From the NCBI RefSeq assembly GCF_030116705.1, contig NZ_JAOTIK010000001.1:2313001-2377000 (forward strand): DNA of 64,000 nt, read 5' to 3'. A program made the position numbers and the translations under genes. The notes under the pieces are model-generated. The model worked only from the letters and a program-made list of their open reading frames with translations, was not told where the DNA came from and made no database searches. This DNA is from Streptomyces sp. ML-6 (GTDB lineage Bacteria > Actinomycetota > Actinomycetes > Streptomycetales > Streptomycetaceae). Within the stretch, counting starts at the first letter, position 1. Each line of letters starts with the position of its first letter. Below are positions 52,937-60,891 of the stretch, in pieces.

Positions 52937-53782
52937 TCAGCCCGGCAGGGGGCCGCCGCCCTCCGGCATGGGCACGACCTTGCCGGGGGCCGGGGCCTTC
53001 GCCCGTACCGGCTTTCCGTGGTCCGTCAGGTCCATCGTCGCCTTGACGCCCGCCGGTCCCATCGGCCAGTCGAGGCGAGTGCGCACGATCCGCCCGTTCC
53101 GGTCGATCCAGGCGTCCGCGTACACGGTGATCCCGCCGATCTGTTTCCTCATGGTGGCAACCTTGGCCTTCATGTTCTTCGCCATCCGCAGCGTGACCGT
53201 CTCCTCGGCGAGCACACCGCGGTAGTGGGCCGTGGGCATACCGTTCAGCGTCTCCTTGCCGACCTTCGAGACCCGGCGCATCTGCGCCACCTGACGCAGG
53301 ACGTGTTCGGGGTCGTTCATCGGTGCCCGCAGCACGTAGTGAGCCTTCGCCTTGTCCCGGCGGATCGATCCCCAGGAGCCCTCCATCTCGGCGAACCCGC
53401 CGAAGTAGACGGTGTCGCCGTCGAAGATCTCGTCCATGCGGGGCGACGTCTTCCCGGGAGTCGCCGGGTCGCGGAGGTCGACCGCGAGGCGCCCCCTGTC
53501 GCCCGCCCAGTCGAAGTCGCCCTTGATCGAGATGACGTAGTTGGTGGTGCCGTCCCCTATCTCGATCCGCTCGTCGATCCGGGCGCTGCTCCGCTTCGTC
53601 GCGTTCACCGCGGACCGTACCGCCGCGCCATGGTCCGCCGCCGAGTCGGCCCCGGAGACTTTCGCGCCCTTCCCCGAGCCGGACCCCGACCCGCCCCCCG
53701 ATCCCGATTCCCCGGCGCATCCGGCGCACAGCAGTGCCGCGGCGACGACGAGCGGGACGAGGGGGACGAGGGGACGCTGCAT
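52937..53782 (-). CDS. Putative lipoprotein (LppX/LprAFG-like), copy 2
   Basis: Protein of 281 residues with a signal sequence (MQRPLVPLVPLVVAAALLCAGC), atypical lipobox LCAGC with Cys at -3, a Gly/Ser linker and a beta-rich domain (VSGADSAADHGAAVRSAVNAT, YVISIKGDFDWAGDRGRLAV). Resembles LppX_LprAFG-type or DUF1396 lipoproteins. ATG 53782 has GGAGAG 5 nt upstream. Located 104 nt upstream of copy 1 on the same strand. Function unknown, probably envelope lipid binding. Confidence 0.84.
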   Translation of the reverse strand: MQRPLVPLVPLVVAAALLCAGCAGESGSGGGSGSGSGKGAKVSGADSAADHGAAVRSAVNATKRSSARIDERIEIGDGTTNYVISIKGDFDWAGDRGRLAVDLRDPATPGKTSPRMDEIFDGDTVYFGGFAEMEGSWGSIRRDKAKAHYVLRAPMNDPEHVLRQVAQMRRVSKVGKETLNGMPTAHYRGVLAEETVTLRMAKNMKAKVATMRKQIGGITVYADAWIDRNGRIVRTRLDWPMGPAGVKATMDLTDHGKPVRAKAPAPGKVVPMPEGGGPLPG

Positions 53783-53935
53783 GGTCTCTCCACAAGGTGA
53801 TGGCCGGGCACCGGAGCGCCCTCGGCATCGAACGCGCGATCGTACCAACGCGGTTCTGAGCCCCTCCGCCGGCCGGCGCCATCAAGTCCCCAAAAGGAAC
53901 TCACCCCGCACGGGGTGGATGCGATGATGGGCACC

Positions 53936-54061
53936 ATGAACCCCGCTCCCGCCGCCTCCATGGACGGCTTCCGGGCCGGAGATCCCACCCGCCACACCCG
54001 CACCATCGCATCAGGCGGCATCGACGAGCTCGAAGCGACCGCCCGGGAGAGTGTCTTGTGA
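53936..54061 (+). CDS. Possible 41-residue ORF coupled to MOSC gene
   Basis: Short open frame MNPAPAASMDGFRAGDPTRH... whose TGA overlaps the GTG of the MOSC gene (GTGA). An in-frame GTG at 53915 would add seven residues. GC3 is moderate and no good SD is visible. Position and overlap suggest a coupled leader peptide; there is no family match. Could be chance. Confidence 0.3.
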   Translation: MNPAPAASMDGFRAGDPTRHTRTIASGGIDELEATARESVL

Positions 54062-54897
54062 CCATCACCGTTCACCGCCTCACCTATTACCCGGTCAAGG
54101 GCTGTGCCGGGACCACGGTCGACTCCGCGCGCGTCCTCGGGACCGGCCTCGAACACGACCGCACGTTCATGGTGGTGGACGCGGCGGACGGCGCGTTCCG
54201 CAGCCAGCGCACGCACCCCGCCATGGCCGCGGTCCGGGTCGAGGTGCTGGACGGCGGCGCGGTGTTGAGCCTGTCCGCCGAGGGCGTCGAGCCGTTGCGC
54301 CTGGACGTCGACCGGGACGGCCCGCGCCGCGAGGTCAGCATGTTCGGCAACCCGCTCGGCGAGGCCGTGGACCAGGGGGACGAGATCGCGGAGTGGTTCT
54401 CCGACGCGCTCGGCGCGAAGTCCCGCCTGGTACGGGTGGCGCCCGGCTTCGACCGGGACGGCTGGGGCGACACCCCCGGCAAGGTCAACTTCGCGGACGC
54501 GCACGCCGTGCTGATCGCCTCGACGGCCTCGCTGGACGGCCTCAACGCCCGCATCACCGCAGGCGGCGACGCCTCCCCCGTCCCCATGGACCGCTTCCGC
54601 CCCAACATCGTCCTGACCGGCGACGACGACCCCCACTTCGAGGACCGGGTGCGCCGGATGACCGTCGGCTCCGTCGAACTCGCCCACTCCGTACGGGCGA
54701 CGCGGTGCGCCGTCCCCATGGTCGACCAGGCCACCGGCCGCCGCGCGGGCCCGGAACCGATCCGCACCCTGTCGACGTACCGGCGCGAACCGGAGTACGG
54801 CAACAAGGTCAGCTTCGGCGCGAAGAACGCGGTGGTGCGCGAGGGCGTCGTGAGCGTCGGGGACGCGGCCGAGGTGACGGAGTGGCTCAGCGCGTGA
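54058..54897 (+). CDS. MOSC domain protein
   Basis: Protein of 279 residues with the N-terminal MOSC beta-barrel (VHRLTYYPVKGCAGTTVDSARVL, about 1-110) and MOSC domain (HAVLIASTASLDGLN, MDRFRPNIVLTG, about 130-279). It resembles the YcbX/mARC group that uses molybdenum cofactor for N-reduction of hydroxylated compounds; the conserved Cys in ATRCAVPMVDQATG is the probable Mo ligand. No ferredoxin domain follows, so an external electron donor is needed. Start GTG 54058. Confidence 0.9.
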   Translation: MTITVHRLTYYPVKGCAGTTVDSARVLGTGLEHDRTFMVVDAADGAFRSQRTHPAMAAVRVEVLDGGAVLSLSAEGVEPLRLDVDRDGPRREVSMFGNPLGEAVDQGDEIAEWFSDALGAKSRLVRVAPGFDRDGWGDTPGKVNFADAHAVLIASTASLDGLNARITAGGDASPVPMDRFRPNIVLTGDDDPHFEDRVRRMTVGSVELAHSVRATRCAVPMVDQATGRRAGPEPIRTLSTYRREPEYGNKVSFGAKNAVVREGVVSVGDAAEVTEWLSA

Positions 54898-54939
54898 AGG
54901 CCCCGGCCGGGCACCGCTCCGGTGTCCGGCCGGGACCCG

Positions 54940-54973
54940 ACGGCCTGCGGGAACCGGGGTTCCCGCAGGCCGT
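54940..54973. terminator. Bidirectional terminator between MOSC and LamG genes
   Basis: A 15-bp stem (54940-54954 with 54959-54973) with a CGGG loop, between convergent stops at 54897 and 55006. Confidence 0.8.
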
Positions 54974-55005
54974 CGTGCCTCTCGGCTCAGTTCAGTACTG
55001 ACGGA

Positions 55006-57138
55006 TCAGCAAGGGCAGTAATCCACGCCCGTGCCCAGGAACGGCACGTCCCTCTCCCGCAGCGCGCCGGAGTAGGCCTGTACCTCGTCCACGTCCCCAT
55101 GGAAGTACTCGCCCCAGCCGTCACCGACCTCGGCCCGGCCGATCTGGAAGGCGCCGGTACTGCGCGGACCGTGCGGGAGGCTCGCGGTCGCCTTCCTGGA
55201 ACTGTCGTGGAAGAGCGTGATCGTGTCGGTCCCGTCGTCGTAGACCACGGCAAGATGAGACTTCTGACTACCCGCCGAACCCTGGACCTGGGCCACCACC
55301 TTCTCGGGGGCCCCGGCCTCGTCCTTCTCCGGCATCACCACTTGCCAGTTGTACGTGGACGGCTCGTAGCGAACCTTGAGCACGTCGGTGTGCTCACCGG
55401 CCTGCGAGAGCACGGTCATCGGGCGGTCCGGGACGGAGTCCGGCAGCCGCACCACGACACCGAGGGTGAAACTCTCCGTGGTGTCCACGAGGGGCCCGTC
55501 GGCGGCGGCGTACCCGGTCTCGCCATCCAGACTGAGATGCCCGTGGCCGACCAGTGCCGGCGGCACGTAGGGGCATTCGGGGTCCTCCTCCGGACGGCAG
55601 GGGCCGTCGGAGTCCCGGTAGATCGAGGCTCCCGCGCCGAGCCGCAGCGGGGCGCCGCCCGACTGCTCGGGGCTCGTGCCATCCGTCGCGTTCTCCAACG
55701 ACCAGCGGCCGAGCGACTTCGGCTTGCGCAACGCCAGTTCGGTCACCTCGCCCGGCACCACGACCCGGTCGTGGACCCGTACGTCGCCAATGTCGCCGTG
55801 CCACCGGTCGCGGTAGCCGACGGCCCCGCGGGCGCGGCCGATCTGGAACGCGCCGGCCGCCTCGGCGGGAGTCGCCGCCACCTCGGTGCCGACCTCGTGG
55901 CCGTTGACGTACAACCGGGCGCGGCCCGTCTCCGCGTCGTACAGCCCCAGCAGATGAGCCCACTCACCCGTCTCGGGCGCGCCGCCGGACACCGTCGCGT
56001 CCCCGATCGCGAACGACCAGGCGGGGCCGGTCTCCCGGTTGCGCAGGCCGAGGGCGAAGCCGGGCCCCCCGTCCGCGTCCTGGCTGGCGACGGTCATGTT
56101 CCGACCGGTCTCGGCGGGCCGCGCCCAGCCGCTGACGGCGAAGGACTTGCGGATGTCGGTGGCCGGGGCGTCGGTGGTGAGGAAGCCGTGGCCGCTGCCG
56201 TCGAGGCCGACCGTGGTGGTGGTGCCGGTGCCGGAGGGCGCCGGGCCGCCGAAGGTCACACCGGTGCCGGCCCGGGCGGCGGTGCCCGTCTCTGCGGCTG
56301 CCGAGCGGGAGCCCGCCGGGTCGTCCAGCTTCCAGCGGGCGACGGGGGCTCGCCCGGACGTCACCAGGAATTCGTAGTACGAGTCCCCACTGCTTCGGCC
56401 GGACCGGTCGATCGCGCGCACCTTCAGCCGATCGGGCCCGCTGTCGAGCGGCAGGTACGCAATGGTGACGGCCGCGCCGGGCTGCTCGGCAAAGACCTTC
56501 TGGGGAGAGCCGCCCGGGAATTCGTACCTGTACGCCACCACGTCGTCGGAGGGCGAGTCCATGGTGAAGTGACCGTAGACGCCGACCCCGTCCGTCCAGG
56601 AGTCGTCATCGGGGTATTCGGGGGAGCTGATCGTCGGCTTCTCGGGGCTCACGTCGTCGTACACGAACGAGCAGGCCGAACCGTCGCCCTCGTCGCTCCA
56701 CGCGGAGGTCGCCTCGCCGTCGTCGGCGCGGACGTGCCAGGAGACGACCGTGTTCGCCGGGATGTCGTCCGGCACCGTCCAGTACTGGGGAGTCCCCGAC
56801 AGCGACATGAGGGTGGTGTGGGTACGGCGCTGCTCCACCCCCGCCCCGTCCGTCCACCACGCCTCGAACTCGCCCTTGACCCGGTTGGCCTCGGCGGGCT
56901 GGTTGTCCTCCTCCGGGTCGTACAGCGCGGCGGTGAGCCTGGGCGGCTGCGCAACGTACGTCGGGTCGTCCCCGGTCGCGCAGGGGCCGTTCTCCGTCCG
57001 GAGATCCTGGACCAACGGCTGCTTGGGCGGCAGGTTGTCCAACGCCTGCGCCGGGCCGACGGCCGTGGTCAGCAATGCCACCGTGCAGCCGGCCACCACT
57101 GTCCGTCTGCATCTGCCCGTTCTCCTTGATCTGGTCAA
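55006..57138 (-). CDS. Secreted LamG-domain protein
   Basis: Protein of 710 residues. The N-terminus is a signal peptide with a basic start (TRSRRTGRCRRTVVAGC) and cleavage near AQA|LDN. About 200 residues of Ig/fibronectin-like beta-sandwich follow, then two LamG/concanavalin-like domains (about 310-490, SFAVSGWARPAETGRN; and 520-705, SFTLGVVVRLPDS), each ending in GxIxDVRVHDR/DVDEVQAYSG. It is exported and probably binds glycans. Start is TTG 57138 with GGGGAGG 6 nt upstream; no ATG or GTG is available in frame nearby. The upstream extension to 58257 belongs to another gene. Confidence 0.87.
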   Translation of the reverse strand: MTRSRRTGRCRRTVVAGCTVALLTTAVGPAQALDNLPPKQPLVQDLRTENGPCATGDDPTYVAQPPRLTAALYDPEEDNQPAEANRVKGEFEAWWTDGAGVEQRRTHTTLMSLSGTPQYWTVPDDIPANTVVSWHVRADDGEATSAWSDEGDGSACSFVYDDVSPEKPTISSPEYPDDDSWTDGVGVYGHFTMDSPSDDVVAYRYEFPGGSPQKVFAEQPGAAVTIAYLPLDSGPDRLKVRAIDRSGRSSGDSYYEFLVTSGRAPVARWKLDDPAGSRSAAAETGTAARAGTGVTFGGPAPSGTGTTTTVGLDGSGHGFLTTDAPATDIRKSFAVSGWARPAETGRNMTVASQDADGGPGFALGLRNRETGPAWSFAIGDATVSGGAPETGEWAHLLGLYDAETGRARLYVNGHEVGTEVAATPAEAAGAFQIGRARGAVGYRDRWHGDIGDVRVHDRVVVPGEVTELALRKPKSLGRWSLENATDGTSPEQSGGAPLRLGAGASIYRDSDGPCRPEEDPECPYVPPALVGHGHLSLDGETGYAAADGPLVDTTESFTLGVVVRLPDSVPDRPMTVLSQAGEHTDVLKVRYEPSTYNWQVVMPEKDEAGAPEKVVAQVQGSAGSQKSHLAVVYDDGTDTITLFHDSSRKATASLPHGPRSTGAFQIGRAEVGDGWGEYFHGDVDEVQAYSGALRERDVPFLGTGVDYCPC

Positions 57139-57287
57139 CTGGCCCTCCCCTGTGAACGTTTCGAGGCCCGTGGAACGCACGGGCTGCCCGAAGCTAACAG
57201 AGGTCACCGACAACGCCGGAGGGGTTTTCCCCTCGCCCGCGCCCGTGCGGAAACGACGGAACGTGCCCGGCCCGGGGGAACCTCTCC

Positions 57288-58265
57288 TCAGCCGTCCCGC
57301 CGGGCCTCCGTCAACACGTCGCCCGCGGCCGTGCGGAAGTACAGGACCGAGCGGCCGGTGCGGCGGCGGTCCACCAGGCCCGCCTCCAGGAGGACCTTGA
57401 GGTGGCGGCCGACCGAGCCCAGGCCCTGGCCGGTCAGGGCCACGAGCTGGGTGGTGCTCTTCGGGGCGGCGAGCAGGACGAGAACGGTCGCCCGGGCGGG
57501 GCCGAGGAGGCGCGACAGGCTGTCCGGCACCCGGGCCCGGCCCACGTCGGCCAGGACGCCGGAGCACGGGTAGACGATCGCGTACCGTTCGGCGTCGTCG
57601 TCCCAGGAGACCCAGCCCGAACGCCGGGTGACCGGGACGAACAGCAGCCGCACGCCGGTCAGTTGCTTCGGCGGGTAGTCGTACGCGTTGATCCGGAGCA
57701 GGCCGTCGCCCAGCCACCGCATCCCCGGGCGCAGGCCGCTCAGGGCGGCGGCCCAGCCGCCCCGGCCCAGTTCCCCGGTCCGTGCGACGACGTCCGCCTC
57801 GATGATCCGGCGGCGGCGCGGCCAGTCGGGCAGCACGGTGCGGTGCCAGACCCACTCCAGGACGTCGGCGGCGCGCCGGGCCAGGTCGTCGCGGTCCAGG
57901 AGGGGCGGGAGGGGGCCACCGCCGAGCGAGACCACGAGGTCGGCCCGGGCGCGTTCGGGTGGGGTCGCCCGGACGGGGGCCAGCTCCTCCTCGAAGGACG
58001 GGTCGCCCTCGCCCGTCGGCGTGGGCGTGACGAAGTCCGCGTTCCAGCTGCCGCCGAGCGCCGCCGCCACCAGCAGCGCGGTGACCGGGTCGGCGGCCCG
58101 CCGGGCGCGGTGGGCGGGCAGGTGGGCGTCGAGCCAGGCGCGTTCGCCGGGGTGGTCGGGGCGGCCCCGCTCCAGGGCCTTCAGGGCGGCGACGGTCTCG
58201 GCGAGCGGCGACACGACGAACCGGCTCCCGGCCAGCGTGTCCGTACTGATCCGCCACAGGCCCAT
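57288..58265 (-). CDS. ArsR-like winged-helix transcriptional regulator (DUF5937 type)
   Basis: Protein of 325 residues. The N-terminal 240 residues match the DUF5937-type region of Streptomyces regulators (LVVSPLAETVAALKAL); the C-terminal 80 residues form an ArsR-type winged helix (STTQLVALTGQGLGSVGRHLKVLLEAGLVDRRRTGRSVLYFRT). Divergent from the MFS transporter with a palindromic operator between, so it probably controls efflux and itself. ATG 58265 (MGLWRISTDTLAGSRFV). Confidence 0.9.
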   Translation of the reverse strand: MGLWRISTDTLAGSRFVVSPLAETVAALKALERGRPDHPGERAWLDAHLPAHRARRAADPVTALLVAAALGGSWNADFVTPTPTGEGDPSFEEELAPVRATPPERARADLVVSLGGGPLPPLLDRDDLARRAADVLEWVWHRTVLPDWPRRRRIIEADVVARTGELGRGGWAAALSGLRPGMRWLGDGLLRINAYDYPPKQLTGVRLLFVPVTRRSGWVSWDDDAERYAIVYPCSGVLADVGRARVPDSLSRLLGPARATVLVLLAAPKSTTQLVALTGQGLGSVGRHLKVLLEAGLVDRRRTGRSVLYFRTAAGDVLTEARRDG

Positions 58266-58306
58266 GCCGTCACGCCCCCACGTCCCGCCCCGCGTCCCGC
58301 CGCCAT

Positions 58307-58339
58307 GTTTCGCCGCCGCGTTTCGCCGTCGTGCGAAAC
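58307..58339. promoter_or_regulatory. Palindromic operator with extra half-site between regulator and MFS gene
   Basis: GTTTCGC-CGTCGT-GCGAAAC (58320-58339) is a perfect 7-bp inverted repeat; another GTTTCGC lies at 58307-58313. The site is 40 nt from the MFS ATG and 42-74 nt from the regulator start, positioned to govern both. Confidence 0.65.
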
Positions 58340-58378
58340 AGTAACGGTCGCCGCGCGCCCCCTCCGAGACTCCCCCGC

Positions 58379-59587
58379 ATGCGCACCTACCGGGAACTCT
58401 TCCGCACGCCGCAGTTCACGCCGCTCTTCGCGACGGGCGCCGCGCACGTCGCCGGATCCACGACGAGCGGGCTGGCCCTCGGCTCCCTCGTCTACGCCAC
58501 GACCGAATCGCCGCTGCTCGCCGCCCTGTCCATGTTCGGCCCCTCGCTCGCCCAGGTCATCGGGGCGACCGTGCTGATGTCGGCGGCGGACCGGCTGCCG
58601 CCGCGGGCCGCGACGACCGGCATGGCGCTCGCCTTCGGGGCGGTCACCGCCCTCCTCGCCGTCCCCGGGCTGCCGCTGCCGGCCGTCTTCGCGATCATCC
58701 TGGTGAAGGGCATGATCGCCGCGGTGGGCGGTGGCGTGCGGTACGGGCTGCTCAACGAGGTGCTGCCCAAGGACGGCTATCTGCTGGGGCGTTCGGTGCT
58801 GAACATGTGCGCCGGCCTGATGCAGATCGGCGGGTACGCGCTCGGCGGGCTCCTGGTGGCGACGCTGTCCGCGCGCGGCACGCTGCTGGTCGCCGCCGCC
58901 CTGTATCTGGCCGGGGCGGCCGTCGCCCGGTTCGGACTGGCCCGTCGGCCGCCGCGCGCCGCCGGCCGGCCCTCGGCGGCCGAGACCTGGCGGATCAACG
59001 CCGTGCTGTGGTCCTCGGGCCCGCGCCGCCGGACCTACCTCGCGCTCTGGGTGCCGAACGGGCTGGTCGTCGGCTGCGAGTCGCTGTTCGTCCCGTACGC
59101 CCCCGGGCACGCGGGGCTCCTCTTCGCCTTCGCCGCGCTGGGGATGCTCGTCGGGGACGTGGTGACGGGCCGGTTCGTCCCGCAGGCCCGGCGGGGGCGG
59201 CTGGCCACGCCGCTGCAACTGCTCCTGGCCGCCCCGTACCTGCTCTTCGCCGCACGCCCGGCGCTGCCCCTGGCGTTCGTCCTGGTGCTGCTCGCCTCGG
59301 TCGGTTTCTCGGCGAGCCTGCTGTTCCAGGAACGGCTGATGGCCCTGACACCGGACGGGATCACCGGGCAGGCGCTGGGGCTGCACTCCTCCGGCATGCT
59401 CACCATGCAGGGCGTGTCCGCCGCGCTCGCGGGCTCCCTCGCCCAGTGGACGTCGCCGGGGACGGCGATGACCGCGATGGCGGCCGCCTCCCTCGCGGTC
59501 ACCCTGGCCCTGACGGCGGCGGGCCGCCGGGCCGCCGGGCCCACGAGGAAGGAGGCCGTCGACCGGCCGGGGGTCAGCCCGTCGTGA
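58379..59587 (+). CDS. MFS transporter
   Basis: Major facilitator of 402 residues with 12 predicted helices. Opens MRTYRELFRTPQFTPLFATG, typical of the actinobacterial efflux group; motif-A-like ADRLPPRAATTG follows helix 2. Likely a drug or metabolite exporter controlled by the divergent ArsR-like gene. ATG 58379 is chosen over ATG/GTG 58331 because the 16-residue extension (Arg/Pro-rich) would overlap the operator. Its 3' end overlaps the GNAT gene by 14 bp. Confidence 0.88.
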   Translation: MRTYRELFRTPQFTPLFATGAAHVAGSTTSGLALGSLVYATTESPLLAALSMFGPSLAQVIGATVLMSAADRLPPRAATTGMALAFGAVTALLAVPGLPLPAVFAIILVKGMIAAVGGGVRYGLLNEVLPKDGYLLGRSVLNMCAGLMQIGGYALGGLLVATLSARGTLLVAAALYLAGAAVARFGLARRPPRAAGRPSAAETWRINAVLWSSGPRRRTYLALWVPNGLVVGCESLFVPYAPGHAGLLFAFAALGMLVGDVVTGRFVPQARRGRLATPLQLLLAAPYLLFAARPALPLAFVLVLLASVGFSASLLFQERLMALTPDGITGQALGLHSSGMLTMQGVSAALAGSLAQWTSPGTAMTAMAAASLAVTLALTAAGRRAAGPTRKEAVDRPGVSPS

Positions 59588-60032
59588 GGTCGTACTCCAG
59601 CAGCGGCAGCACCCGTCCGGGGATCGAGCCGGACGGGGTCGCCCCGACCCGTACCGCACCCATCGCGAGGTAGAACGGCTCCGCGTTCGGGTCCGCGTCG
59701 ATGGTGAAGCGCGCGAAGCCCAGGCTGCGGGCCCGGGCCGCGGTGTCCTCGAAGAGGAGCCGGCCGATGCCCCGGCCCAGCGCGTCCGGGGCGACGAACA
59801 TCATCCCGAGGACGCCCTCGGGCGGGGCGCCCTCCAGGGTGGTGAAGCCGAGGATCCGCCCGTCCTCCTCCGCGACCGTCGTCCGCAGCCGCCCGATGTC
59901 GGCGGGGCGCATGGTGAGTTCCTCGCGGCAGGCGGCGAGGAACGCCTCGTCGTAACCCCAGTGCCCCTTCGACGCCAGGGCCAGTTCGGTCAGCTCCCCG
60001 GCCTCGTCATCGCGTGCCGGTCGTACGTCCAT
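59574..60032 (-). CDS. GNAT family N-acetyltransferase
   Basis: Protein of 152 residues with the GNAT fold: acetyl-CoA-binding motif VLGMMFVAPDALGRGIGRLLF, and C-terminal FTIDADPNAEPFYLAMGAVRVG. Substrate not inferable. ATG 60032 (MDVRPARDDEAGELTE) has GGGGAA 7 nt upstream; the extension to 60074 is rejected. Convergent overlap of 14 bp with the MFS gene. Confidence 0.9.
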   Translation of the reverse strand: MDVRPARDDEAGELTELALASKGHWGYDEAFLAACREELTMRPADIGRLRTTVAEEDGRILGFTTLEGAPPEGVLGMMFVAPDALGRGIGRLLFEDTAARARSLGFARFTIDADPNAEPFYLAMGAVRVGATPSGSIPGRVLPLLEYDLTTG

Positions 60033-60108
60033 GTCCGTCCGTTCCCCTCGTTCGGCTCGGCTTGTCGGGCGCACTGCTCCGCACGCCCCGCCCGGCCCAC
60101 CGTACGGA

Positions 60109-60759
60109 TCAGTCGAAGATCGGGCCCTGCGTCCGGGTCCGCTTGATCTCGTAGAAGCCGGGGATGGACGCCACCATCAGCGTGCCGTCCCACAGCTTCG
60201 CCGCCTCCTCGCCCTTCGGGGCGGGGGTGACGACCGGGCCGAAGAAGGCGATCTGCTCGCCGTCCGCGCCCGGCACGGCGATGACCGGCGTGCCGACGTC
60301 CTGGCCGACCTTGTCGATGCCCTCCTTGTGGGAGGCGCGCAGCTCGGCGTCGTACTCCTCCGAGTCCGCGAAGTCCGCCAGCTCGGCGGGCAGGCCGACG
60401 TCCTGGAGCGCGCCCAGGACCGCCTCGCGGGTGGGGCCCTCGCCCCGGTTGTGGAAGCGGGTGCCGAGCGCGGTGTAGAGGGGGCCGACGACCTCGTCGC
60501 CGTGCTTCTGCTGGGCGGCGATGACGACCCGGACCGGGCCCCACGCCTTGGACAGCAGCTCGCGGTACTCCTCCGGCAGCTCGTCGAGCCGGTCCTCGTT
60601 GAGCACGGCGAGGCTCATCACGTGCCAGCGGACCTCGATGTCACGGACCTTCTCCACCTCCAGCATCCAGCGGGAGGTCATCCAGGCCCACGGGCAGAGC
60701 GGGTCGAACCAGAAGTCGGCGGGGGTCTTTCCGGTCGTCGCCGTGCTGTTGTCAGACAT
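60109..60759 (-). CDS. Mycothiol-dependent nitroreductase-like DsbA-fold protein
   Basis: Protein of 216 residues closely resembling Mycobacterium Rv2466c: ADFWFDPLCPWAWMTSRWML at the N-terminus, KAWGPVRVVIAAQQKHG, FADSEEYDAELRASHKEG, and the C-terminal PGFYEIKRTRTQGPIFD. The thioredoxin/DsbA active site is CPWA; Rv2466c, from memory, has CPWC, so the second Cys is Ala. It should act as a monothiol oxidoreductase with mycothiol. ATG 60759 has GGAGAG 3 nt upstream. Divergent from pepN. Confidence 0.92.
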   Translation of the reverse strand: MSDNSTATTGKTPADFWFDPLCPWAWMTSRWMLEVEKVRDIEVRWHVMSLAVLNEDRLDELPEEYRELLSKAWGPVRVVIAAQQKHGDEVVGPLYTALGTRFHNRGEGPTREAVLGALQDVGLPAELADFADSEEYDAELRASHKEGIDKVGQDVGTPVIAVPGADGEQIAFFGPVVTPAPKGEEAAKLWDGTLMVASIPGFYEIKRTRTQGPIFD

Positions 60760-60891
60760 GTCTCTCCTCGTAAGAACGTGCGCACCTGTGCGCGAGAACA
60801 CCTTCGGGCGCACTGGTCATTCCCGCCCGCCGGGCCGAGTGGCGGCATGGGAGGATCAAAGTATTCGAACGTGACACAAAGGAGTGCGCCC

